DNA from: Mycobacterium sp.
GTDB taxonomy: Bacteria; Actinomycetota; Actinomycetes; Mycobacteriales; Mycobacteriaceae
Assembly: GCA_023264755.1 (NCBI GenBank)
Contig: JAHFVB010000296.1
Span: 1-6,543 of the forward strand
DNA length: 6,543 bases
Direction: 5' to 3'
Shown here in pieces: positions 1-6,543 of this stretch; the first letter of the stretch is position 1; each line of letters starts with the position of its first letter. The notes beneath the pieces are model-generated. The model made no database searches and was not told where the DNA came from. It saw only the letters and a list, made by a program, of their open reading frames with translations. The translations under genes were made by a program, and so were the position numbers.

Positions 1-203
1 GGTGTCGAGGCCCGCAGGTACGGAAGTCACGAATGAGTGTCTACACGCTGCCGTTTCCGGCCCCGTGCCCCGGGCCCCATGACCGGCCGCCGAGTGCCCC
101 AACGAAGAGCGGGCGGACCGGGAGTCTCTGCAGCCCTCAGGACTCCGGCGCGGTCCGGTGGTGTTGCGACGACGTCCGCGAAGCGCTCGCCGTCAGTCCG
201 CTT
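1..203 (-). other. Probable leader of a leftward transcript; no supported gene
   Basis: I see no convincing coding region here on either strand. The only open minus-strand frame reaching the window edge could begin at a GTG at 30-28, giving V-T-S-V-P-A-G-L-D-T. It has no clear Shine-Dalgarno and only ten codons are visible, so I do not call it a gene. The ATG at 80-78 on the same strand stops after 17 codons. The stretch lies downstream of a predicted leftward iron-regulated promoter at 204-233, so it most likely contains an untranslated leader, or the very start of a gene lying to the left. No tRNA, repeat array or clear terminator was seen. Confidence 0.35.
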
Positions 204-233
204 AGCTTAGGCAAGGCTGTCCTAATTTGGCAA
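204..233 (-). promoter_or_regulatory. Leftward promoter with IdeR-type iron box
   Basis: Positions 207-225 read TTAGGCAAGGCTGTCCTAA. This matches 15 of 19 bases of the mycobacterial IdeR consensus TTAGGTTAGGCTAACCTAA, with both TTAGG/CCTAA arms perfect. On the minus strand a -35-like TTGCCA (233-228, one mismatch to TTGACA) is followed after 18 bases by TAAGCT (209-204), which fits the mycobacterial -10 pattern TAnnnT. The box fills the spacer and touches the -10, the classic position for iron-dependent repression. The site overlaps the stop codon of the gene at 222-998 and points left, so it should control a gene beyond the window. The box match is directly visible; the promoter is inferred. 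Confidence 0.7.
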
Positions 234-998
234 GCCCGGTTTGGCCAACCTGACCGGTTGGCGCACCGGGGCGCCGAAGCCGACCAGCGCATCGAGCACG
301 GCCTGCGCCCGACGCATGCTGGTCAGCTCACTCGAGCCGGCCAAGAGCGGAACCTGGGTCGCCGCCCCGACTACCGCGCTGCCGACCAGGTGCCACATCT
401 CGGAGACCGACAGCGCGCCCGCGCTGACGTCGCACAGTTTCTCGAATAGCGGCTCGAGTGCCCGATGGCTCCGGTGCGCGACCCAGGTCGTCAGCGCCGC
501 CTCGCTGGGCAGTGCCACGATGCGGTCCGCGCCGGGATGACGTCGGCGGGCTTCGGAGGAACCGGTGAAGTACGGATCCTCTTGCAGCACGCGCAGCGTG
601 GGATCGGAGACGCCCACCCAGTCGATCGCGCCCTCCGAGTCGACGTGCACCCAGAGGTTCTCGAGGCCGGTGTCCCAGGCCCGGCCCTCCAACCCCAAGA
701 GCGGAATGACTCGACCGATGACGACATGAGCCAGCGTGGCGGCCAGTTGTTGCGCGACGGCCACTCGGCTGTGGGTCTCGGCAGCGGCGGCGGCGAACAT
801 GACGGCCAGTCGATCGGTGGTCAGGGCCTCCGCCAGCGGCCACCATCTGCGTCGGGTCAGGTCGCCGATGACGGCGACGCCGTACACGCGGGGACATTCC
901 GGATACAGGTCGCGAAGTCGCCGGCTCGACTCGTGCAGTGGCAGCGTGCGACGGATGACCATGCGAGAAATGAGCGGATCGTCAACGGCCGCAGTCAT
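222..998 (-). CDS. FhuF/IucC-like iron-metabolism protein lacking the FhuF iron-sulfur cysteines
   Basis: This gene encodes a 258-aa protein. I chose the ATG at 998 because GGAGG (1008-1004) sits five bases upstream; a TTG twelve bases further up is in frame but would overlap that site. The central part (about residues 60-140) resembles FhuF-like ferric reductases and the IucA/IucC C-terminal domain. It has an Ala-rich helix, then LEGRAWDTGLENLWVHVD (103-120; E113, N114, H118, D120), recalling the E-x-H-x-QN region of IucC. A second helical part (about 165-245) includes MWHLVGSAVVGAATQVPLLAG. Only two cysteines occur (C35, C189), so the C-terminal CC-x10-C-x2-C cluster that binds 2Fe-2S in E. 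coli FhuF is absent. No signal peptide or clear membrane span is seen. An IdeR box upstream implies induction in low iron. A role in siderophore iron release or assembly is inferred; substrate and activity are unknown. Confidence 0.6.
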   Translation of the reverse strand: MTAAVDDPLISRMVIRRTLPLHESSRRLRDLYPECPRVYGVAVIGDLTRRRWWPLAEALTTDRLAVMFAAAAAETHSRVAVAQQLAATLAHVVIGRVIPLLGLEGRAWDTGLENLWVHVDSEGAIDWVGVSDPTLRVLQEDPYFTGSSEARRRHPGADRIVALPSEAALTTWVAHRSHRALEPLFEKLCDVSAGALSVSEMWHLVGSAVVGAATQVPLLAGSSELTSMRRAQAVLDALVGFGAPVRQPVRLAKPGLPN

Positions 999-1011
999 GT
1001 ACACCTCCAAG

Positions 1012-1030
1012 TTAGGGTAGGCTTACTATA
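1012..1030 (-). promoter_or_regulatory. IdeR-type iron box and -10 of the FhuF-like gene
   Basis: Positions 1012-1030 read TTAGGGTAGGCTTACTATA, matching 14 of 19 bases of the IdeR consensus. The left arm is perfect and the right arm weaker. On the minus strand TATAGT (1030-1025) is a strong -10 candidate, placing transcription start near 1018 and leaving a leader of about 20 bases before the ATG at 998. The box covers the -10 and start site, so iron-loaded IdeR should block RNA polymerase. No good -35 was found; the promoter may need an activator, and a CRP-type site lies upstream. Confidence 0.75.
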
Positions 1031-1033
1031 GTA
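1024..1033. promoter_or_regulatory. TACTATAGTA palindrome, possible BlaI operator
   Basis: TACTATAGTA is a perfect 10-bp palindrome made of TACTA and TAGTA arms, like the TAC/GTA-rich dyads bound by BlaI/MecI repressors. It overlaps the right arm of the iron box at 1012-1030 and contains the -10 TATAGT, so part of its symmetry could be an accident of the promoter sequence. The nearby divergent blaI gene makes a BlaI site plausible. Confidence 0.35.
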
Positions 1034-1057
1034 GGGCCCGAAGGTGCGGTGACCCCT

Positions 1058-1073
1058 TGTGACTGGACTCACA
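1058..1073. promoter_or_regulatory. Perfect CRP-family binding site
   Basis: TGTGACTGGACTCACA fits TGTGA-N6-TCACA exactly, the consensus shared by E. coli CRP and mycobacterial CRP (Rv3676 family). Its centre lies about 47 bases upstream of the predicted start of the leftward FhuF-like transcript and about 120 bases upstream of the predicted blaI start. Proximity favours the iron gene, but the spacing is off the usual -41.5 and -61.5 positions, so which gene it serves is open. Confidence 0.6.
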
Positions 1074-1128
1074 GCGAGTGCAGAAAAGGATGTTGACCAG
1101 TGCGGGCTCGCCAGTCGCGCAATGTGGC

Positions 1129-1141
1129 GCAGGGCCCCTGC
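1129..1141. repeat. 13-bp inverted repeat in the blaI upstream region
   Basis: GCAGGG and CCCTGC arms flank a single central base. As RNA it could form a short GC stem, but no T-run follows on either strand, so it is not a typical intrinsic terminator. It may be a protein site or chance in GC-rich DNA. Confidence 0.3.
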
Positions 1142-1158
1142 CTTGGATACGACGCACG

Positions 1159-1179
1159 GTAGTAAGCCCGTAGTACTCT
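1159..1179 (+). promoter_or_regulatory. Predicted blaI promoter -10 with two GTAGTA half-sites
   Basis: GTAGTA occurs at 1159-1164 and again at 1170-1175, eleven bases apart, about one helical turn. TACTCT (1174-1179) fits the mycobacterial -10 pattern TAnnnT and would start transcription near A1186, leaving a leader of about 23 bases that includes the blaI ribosome site. No good -35 is visible. Half-sites lying across the -10 would suit autorepression by BlaI, a known habit of the family. The exact operator is inferred. Confidence 0.4.
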
Positions 1180-1208
1180 GGATTCATTGCCCAGGAGAGT
1201 GAACGGAC

Positions 1209-1625
1209 ATGGTCAAGTTGACGCGACTCGGGGAACTCGAACGCGAGGTGATGGATCACCTGTGGGCCTCGCGCGAACCCCAGACCGTGCGCCAGGTGCA
1301 CGAGACGCTGTCGGCGCGACGTGAGCTCGCCTACACCACGATCATGACGGTGCTACAGCGGCTGGCCAAGAAGAACCTGGTCGTACAGCACCGCGACGAT
1401 CGAGCTCACCGATATGCGCCCACCCACGGCCGCGACGAACTCGTCGCCGGCCTCATGGTCGACGCGCTGGATCAAGTCTCCGATTCCGGAAGTCGAGCGG
1501 CCGCGCTCGTGCACTTCGTCGAACGGGTCGGAGCCGACGAGGCCGCGGCGTTGCGCCGCGCGCTGGCCGAACTGGAGCTCAAACATCGAGCTAGCCCCTT
1601 GGCTGGCAAAGAGGGCACCGACTGA
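1209..1625 (+). CDS. blaI: BlaI/MecI-family transcriptional repressor
   Basis: The 138-aa product is the usual length for BlaI and closely resembles M. tuberculosis Rv1846c as I recall it. An N-terminal winged-helix domain (about 6-72) includes the recognition-helix stretch AYTTIMTVLQRLAKK (41-55) and the wing around RDDRAHRYAP. A C-terminal helical dimerisation region (about 75-125) follows. BlaI dimers bind TAC/GTA-rich dyads and repress beta-lactamase and other genes until cleaved. The VHFVE stretch places H102-F103 where S. aureus BlaI is cut at Asn-Phe; that correspondence is my alignment by eye. The ATG is preceded by AGGAG (1193-1197). The next gene begins 14 bases after the stop, indicating an operon with its cognate peptidase. 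Autoregulation through the GTAGTA sites upstream is likely. Confidence 0.95.
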   Translation: MVKLTRLGELEREVMDHLWASREPQTVRQVHETLSARRELAYTTIMTVLQRLAKKNLVVQHRDDRAHRYAPTHGRDELVAGLMVDALDQVSDSGSRAAALVHFVERVGADEAAALRRALAELELKHRASPLAGKEGTD

Positions 1626-1639
1626 GGGACACTGACGGG

Positions 1640-2611
1640 GTGTCCGCGCTGGCCTTCACCATCGTCGCGCTGATACTCGTTGGTCCGGTGCCCGTCGCGC
1701 TGGCCAAGGCCTCGTGGCCCATGCGTGCACCTCGGGCCGCCATCGTCCTGTGGCAATCCATCGCCCTGGCCGCCGTACTGTCGGCCTTCAGCGCCGGTAT
1801 CGCGATCGCCAGCCGCTTGTTCGTGCCCGGTCCCGACGGCCGCCCGACGGCGACGATCACCAGCGAGCTCGCAGTATTGGGGTGGCCGCTGTGGACGCTC
1901 TACGTCGTGGTCTTCGCGCTTACGCTGGTCATCGGCGCCCGCCTGGCGGTCGCGGTGCTTCAGGTGGCGGTGGCCACCAGACGGCGCCGCTCCCACCACC
2001 GCATGCTCGTCGATCTACTTGGGGTATCCCACGATTCGGCCCCCGAGGCCTGCACCAGAGCCAGGGACTATCTCCCGCTCACCGGGGACGGGCTGCGCAT
2101 CCTCGACGTTTCCCAGCCGCTGGCCTACTGCCTGCCGGGGGTACGCAGTCGCGTCGTGGTCAGCGAAGGCACGTTGACCACCCTGTCCGACGGGGAGCTG
2201 TCCGCCATCCTCAGCCACGAGCGCGCTCACCTCCGCGCCCGGCACGACTTGGTGCTCGAGATGTTCACCGCGATGCACGCCGCGTTTCCCCGTTTCGTCC
2301 GCAGCGCCAGCGCGCTCGATGCCGTCCGACTGCTGATCGAACTGCTCGCCGACGACGCGGCGGTACGCACCGCCGGGCCCACCCCGCTGGCGCGCGCGCT
2401 GGTCGCGTGCGCGTCGGGCCACACGCCGTCCGGTGCGCTGGCCGCGGGCGGCCCGACCACGCTGTTGCGAGTGCGCCGACTTGGGGGTGCACCCAATAGT
2501 CTGGTGCTGGCGGTCTCCGCTTACCTCGCAGCGGCAGCGGTGCTGCTCGTACCGACCGTCGCGCTGGCGGTTCCGTGGCTGACCGAACTCCAGCGGTTGT
2601 TCGTCCGATAG
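1640..2611 (+). CDS. blaR: BlaR1/MecR1-like M56 family membrane metallopeptidase without sensor domain
   Basis: This 323-aa protein starts at GTG, with GAGGGA (1624-1629) overlapping the blaI stop as ribosome site. Membrane spans are apparent at about 2-22, 34-60, 83-112 and 288-315. The zinc-peptidase motif is HERAH (193-197), with E234 in ELLADD as the likely third ligand. It fits the M56 family, in which BlaR1 signals antibiotic binding and leads to BlaI cleavage. Classical BlaR1 is about 600 aa and ends in an extracellular penicillin-binding domain; here only about ten residues follow the last span, so that sensor is absent. The shorter form is also known in M. tuberculosis (Rv1845c). What triggers it, and whether it cleaves this BlaI directly, cannot be told from sequence. 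Organisation suggests co-transcription with blaI. Confidence 0.92.
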   Translation: MSALAFTIVALILVGPVPVALAKASWPMRAPRAAIVLWQSIALAAVLSAFSAGIAIASRLFVPGPDGRPTATITSELAVLGWPLWTLYVVVFALTLVIGARLAVAVLQVAVATRRRRSHHRMLVDLLGVSHDSAPEACTRARDYLPLTGDGLRILDVSQPLAYCLPGVRSRVVVSEGTLTTLSDGELSAILSHERAHLRARHDLVLEMFTAMHAAFPRFVRSASALDAVRLLIELLADDAAVRTAGPTPLARALVACASGHTPSGALAAGGPTTLLRVRRLGGAPNSLVLAVSAYLAAAAVLLVPTVALAVPWLTELQRLFVR

Positions 2612-2684
2612 CACTGCGCAGCACCCTCACTTGAACATCACTCACTGAAACGTCAACTGCGACAACCAAACCGAAAGGCGCTCC
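2612..2684 (+). other. Lower-GC spacer upstream of gnd
   Basis: This 73-bp gap is noticeably richer in A/T than its surroundings. TTGAAC (2632-2637) could be a -35, but no matching TAnnnT -10 follows at normal spacing. GAAAGG (2673-2678) is the gnd ribosome site. A separate gnd promoter is possible but not shown, and no terminator hairpin is evident after the peptidase gene. Confidence 0.35.
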
Positions 2685-4142
2685 ATGAGCTCGTCTGAAT
2701 CCCCCGCCGGCACCGCCCAGATCGGCGTCACCGGCCTGGCCGTGATGGGCTCGAATCTCGCGCGCAACTTCGCCCACCATGGTTACACCGTGGCGCTGCA
2801 CAACCGTTCGGTCGCCAAGACCGATGCGCTGTTGGCCGACCACGGCTCGGAGGGCAACTTCATTCGCAGCGAGACCATCCCCGAATTCCTGGCCGCCCTC
2901 GAGAAGCCACGTCGCGTCATCATCATGGTCAAGGCCGGCGACCCCACCGATGCCGTGATCAACGAGCTCGCCGACGCGATGGAGGAAGGCGACATCATCA
3001 TCGATGGCGGCAACTCCCTCTACACCGACACCATCCGGCGTGAGAAGGCCATTCGCGCCCGCGGTCTGCACTTCGTCGGCGCCGGCATCTCCGGTGGCGA
3101 GGAGGGGGCGCTCAACGGGCCGTCGATCATGCCCGGCGGGCCCGCCGAGTCCTACGTGTCGCTTGGTCCGTTGCTCGAGGAGATCTCCGCCCACGTCGAC
3201 GGCGTGCCCTGCTGCACGCACATCGGCCCCGACGGGTCGGGCCACTTCGTCAAGATGGTGCACAACGGCATCGAGTACTCCGACATGCAGTTGATCGGCG
3301 AGGCCTACCAGCTGCTGCGCGACGGGCTGGGCAAGTCCGCACCCGAGATCGCCGAGATCTTCGCGGAGTGGAACGCAGGCGACCTGGACAGCTACCTGAT
3401 CGAGATCACCGCCGAGGTGCTCAAGCAGGTCGACGCCACCACCGGCAAGCCGCTGGTCGACGTGATTCTCGACGAGGCCGAGCAGAAGGGCACCGGCCGC
3501 TGGACGGTGAAGTCCGCCCTCGACCTCGGGGTGCCCGTCACCGGCATCGCGGAGGCGGTGTTCGCCCGCGCCCTTTCCGGCTCGGTCGCCCAGCGCAAGG
3601 CCACCACCGGCCTGGCCTCCGGCGAACTGGGCGCCAAGCCCACCGACGCGGCCCAGTTCATCGACGACGTCAGCAAGGCGCTGTACGCCTCCAAGATCAT
3701 CGCGTATGCCCAGGGCTTCAACCAGATCCAGGCCGGCAGCGCCGAGTACGGCTGGGGCATCACGCTTGGCGACATGGCCACGATCTGGCGCGGCGGCTGC
3801 ATCATTCGGGCGAAGTTCCTCAACCGCATCAAGGAGGCGTACGACGAGGACCCGGAGCTGGCCACCCTGATCGCCGCACCGTACTTCCGCAGTGCCATCG
3901 AGACGGCGATCGACAGCTGGCGCCGCGTCGTCGTCACCGCCACCGAACTCGGCATCCCGATTCCCGGCTTCTCCTCGGCGTTGTCCTACTACGACGCACT
4001 CCGCACCGAGCGGCTGCCGGCCGCACTGACACAGGGCCTGCGCGACTTCTTCGGCGCCCACACCTACGGCCGCATCGACCAGGATCCCAGCAAGAAGTTC
4101 CACACCCAGTGGAGCGGTGATCGCAGCGAGTCGCCTGCATGA
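2685..4142 (+). CDS. gnd: 6-phosphogluconate dehydrogenase, decarboxylating (NADP+)
   Basis: The enzyme oxidises and decarboxylates 6-phosphogluconate to ribulose-5-phosphate with NADP+ as acceptor, in the cytosolic oxidative pentose phosphate pathway. At 485 aa it has the usual length of the long, homodimeric type and corresponds to mycobacterial gnd1 (Rv1844c). A Rossmann domain opens with GLAVMGSN (17-24) and N40-R41-S42, which favours NADP. IDGGN (106-110) and GISGGEEGA (134-142) bind substrate. Catalytic K190 and E197 lie in HFVKMVHNGIEY (187-198). The signature QKGTGRWT (267-274) is intact, although E266 sits where the generic signature expects Gly or Ala, which also occurs in the M. 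tuberculosis protein as I recall it. R453 and H459 near the C-terminus complete the partner subunit's site. ATG is preceded by GAAAGG at six bases. guaB1 follows after 50 bases. Confidence 0.97.
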   Translation: MSSSESPAGTAQIGVTGLAVMGSNLARNFAHHGYTVALHNRSVAKTDALLADHGSEGNFIRSETIPEFLAALEKPRRVIIMVKAGDPTDAVINELADAMEEGDIIIDGGNSLYTDTIRREKAIRARGLHFVGAGISGGEEGALNGPSIMPGGPAESYVSLGPLLEEISAHVDGVPCCTHIGPDGSGHFVKMVHNGIEYSDMQLIGEAYQLLRDGLGKSAPEIAEIFAEWNAGDLDSYLIEITAEVLKQVDATTGKPLVDVILDEAEQKGTGRWTVKSALDLGVPVTGIAEAVFARALSGSVAQRKATTGLASGELGAKPTDAAQFIDDVSKALYASKIIAYAQGFNQIQAGSAEYGWGITLGDMATIWRGGCIIRAKFLNRIKEAYDEDPELATLIAAPYFRSAIETAIDSWRRVVVTATELGIPIPGFSSALSYYDALRTERLPAALTQGLRDFFGAHTYGRIDQDPSKKFHTQWSGDRSESPA

Positions 4143-4159
4143 TCGACCCGCCGAACGTG

Positions 4160-5629
<1,470 letters not shown>

Positions 5630-5654
5630 ATCCACCCGTTCCCCGCGCGCCCGC

Positions 5655-5670
5655 TAACATGGTGCATTCA
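5655..5670 (+). promoter_or_regulatory. Possible promoter -10 upstream of the small ORF and CNNM gene
   Basis: TAACAT (5655-5660) fits the mycobacterial -10 pattern TAnnnT and would start transcription at about 5666-5670, at or just before the ATG at 5670. That spacing is typical of leaderless or nearly leaderless mycobacterial transcripts. No good -35 was identified. It could give the downstream genes a promoter independent of guaB1. Confidence 0.3.
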
Positions 5671-5696
5671 TGACGTCGGCCAAGGAGAGAGAGCAC

Positions 5697-5804
5697 GTGC
5701 CGCTGGTGCCCGTGACGGCTCCCGCATCCGTGCCGGACGACGCCGAGCCATCCAGTAGGTCGCCGGGCCACGTGTCCGGCGCCCACGTTGCGGAGACCCG
5801 ATGA
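5697..5804 (+). CDS. Possible small protein translationally coupled to the CNNM gene
   Basis: A 35-aa frame starts at GTG 5697 with a strong Shine-Dalgarno AAGGAG (5682-5687) nine bases upstream. The same frame also has an ATG at 5670, which would give 44 aa and could be read from a leaderless transcript. It ends in TGA at 5802-5804, overlapping the next gene's ATG as ATGA, the usual arrangement for translational coupling. The product is Pro/Val/Ser-rich, with [17 protein letters not shown] near its start, and has no membrane span or motif I recognise. It could be a real small protein, a leader peptide for the transporter gene, or a chance frame in GC-rich DNA. No family is recognised, and conservation is untested. 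Confidence 0.35.
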   Translation: MPLVPVTAPASVPDDAEPSSRSPGHVSGAHVAETR

Positions 5805-6543
5805 GTGTCACTGCAACCCTATTGAGTCTGCTCGCGTTCGTACTGCTCACTGCGGGAACCGCGATATTCGTCGCCGCCGAGTTCTCGCTCACCGCACTCG
5901 AGCGCAGCACCGTCGACGCCAACGCCCGTAACGGCCGCTCGCGCGACAAGATGGTGCAGCGCGCACACCGGACGCTGTCGTTCCAGCTGTCGGGCGCCCA
6001 GGTCGGCATCTCGATCACCACGCTCATCACGGGCTTTCTGGCCGAGGCGCTGCTGGCGCACCTGCTCAAGCCCGCCTTCGCCGCGATGTCCCTGCGTCCG
6101 GGCCTGGCCGACGGCTTCGCGCTGGCCGCGGCGCTGTTGATCGCCACCTCGGTGTCGATGGTGTTCGGTGAGCTCGTCGCGCAGTACCTCGCCGTCGCCA
6201 AACCGTTGGCGACCGCCCGGGTCGTGGCCGGGCCACAGCTGCTGTTCTCGATGATCACCACCCCCGTGATCAAGCTGACCAACGGCACCGCCAACTGGAT
6301 CCTGCGGCGCTTCGGCATCGAACCGGCCGAGGAGTTGAGGTCGGCGCGCTCTCCGCAGGAACTCGTCTCGTTGGTGCGGAATTCGGCCAGGAGCGGCTCG
6401 CTCGACATCGCGACGGCCACGCTGGTGGACCGCTCGCTGCGGTTCGGCACCCGAACCGCCGAGGAGTTGATGACGCCGCGGTCGAAGATCGAGGTGCTGC
6501 AGTCCGACGACACCGTCGACGACCTGGTGGCCAAGGCGATGGA
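5801..6543 (+). CDS. CNNM/CorC-type membrane protein (DUF21 plus CBS), 3' end outside window
   Basis: The first 247 codons are visible and the frame runs off the right edge; the M. tuberculosis relative Rv1842c is about 455 aa. The N-terminal part is a CNNM (DUF21) transmembrane domain: a first span at about 4-26 ending in VAAEFSL, the [12 protein letters not shown] stretch (64-75), further hydrophobic segments at about 102-125 and 140-157, then [19 protein letters not shown]. The [18 protein letters not shown] stretch (226-243) opens the first CBS motif. Family members export magnesium or act as envelope transporters; older annotations say hemolysin. The usual GELVPK motif reads GELVAQ (123-128), losing the conserved Pro-Lys. 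ATG has GGAG five bases upstream. Its start overlaps the stop of a small ORF. Substrate is not determinable from sequence. Confidence 0.9.
   Translation, partial: MSVTATLLSLLAFVLLTAGTAIFVAAEFSLTALERSTVDANARNGRSRDKMVQRAHRTLSFQLSGAQVGISITTLITGFLAEALLAHLLKPAFAAMSLRPGLADGFALAAALLIATSVSMVFGELVAQYLAVAKPLATARVVAGPQLLFSMITTPVIKLTNGTANWILRRFGIEPAEELRSARSPQELVSLVRNSARSGSLDIATATLVDRSLRFGTRTAEELMTPRSKIEVLQSDDTVDDLVAKAM

Noticed and set aside
33..449. Plus-strand open frame of 138 codons near the left edge
   Set aside because: It runs antisense into the FhuF-like gene, has no good ribosome site and its product resembles no protein family.
1129..1141. Inverted repeat as an intrinsic terminator
   Set aside because: The stem is only five to six base pairs, no T-run follows on either strand, and no gene ends just before it.
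1090..1173. 27-codon plus-strand frame upstream of blaI
   Set aside because: The AAAAGG before its ATG has no spacing to work as a ribosome site, and it lies upstream of the likely blaI start of transcription.
1026..1301. Minus-strand frame of 91 codons across the blaI start
   Set aside because: It begins inside blaI on the opposite strand and spans the regulatory region; no ribosome site or family resemblance.
2265..4103. 612-codon minus-strand open frame opposite gnd and the end of the peptidase gene
   Set aside because: It is antisense to a clearly functional gnd, its product is low-complexity Gly/Ala/Asp/Arg-rich with no recognisable domain, and long antisense frames are expected in GC-rich codon-biased DNA.

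Overview
The window is high-GC actinobacterial DNA, almost certainly from a Mycobacterium or Mycolicibacterium. The right-hand two thirds matches, in order and orientation, the M. tuberculosis block Rv1846c-Rv1842c as I recall it: blaI, blaR-like peptidase, gnd1, guaB1, then a CNNM/CBS membrane protein. The protein lengths (138, 323, 485 and 478 aa) fit that family set. The left third differs from my recollection of M. tuberculosis. Instead of the thioesterase/urease genes, it carries a divergently oriented, apparently iron-regulated gene.

Layout. Positions 1-203 hold no gene I can support and look like the leader of a leftward transcript that continues past the edge. A leftward promoter with an IdeR-type iron box lies at about 204-233. 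On the minus strand, 222-998 encodes a 258-aa FhuF/IucC-like protein with its own iron box and -10 element just upstream. The intergenic region 999-1208 is densely packed: an IdeR box (1012-1030), a TACTATAGTA palindrome overlapping it, a perfect CRP-consensus site (1058-1073), a 13-bp inverted repeat (1129-1141), and paired GTAGTA half-sites in front of blaI. On the plus strand follow blaI (1209-1625), a BlaR1-like M56 peptidase (1640-2611), gnd (2685-4142), guaB1 (4193-5629), a possible 35-44-aa small ORF (5697-5804) overlapping the next start by ATGA, and the 5' part of a CNNM-type transporter gene (from 5801, cut by the right edge).

How it fits together. BlaI and the peptidase form a repressor/protease pair, probably one operon. 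gnd supplies NADPH and ribulose-5-phosphate. GuaB1 is an IMPDH-fold enzyme that fits the mycobacterial CBS-containing GMP reductase, which would consume NADPH to recycle GMP to IMP. The left gene probably acts in iron acquisition, for example siderophore iron release or assembly, under IdeR.

No wholly new system is evident. The points most worth a second look are the compact blaI/iron-gene regulatory region, the second iron box pointing out of the window, the FhuF-like protein that lacks its iron-sulfur cysteines, the coupled small ORF, and the altered GELVPK-type motif in the CNNM protein.
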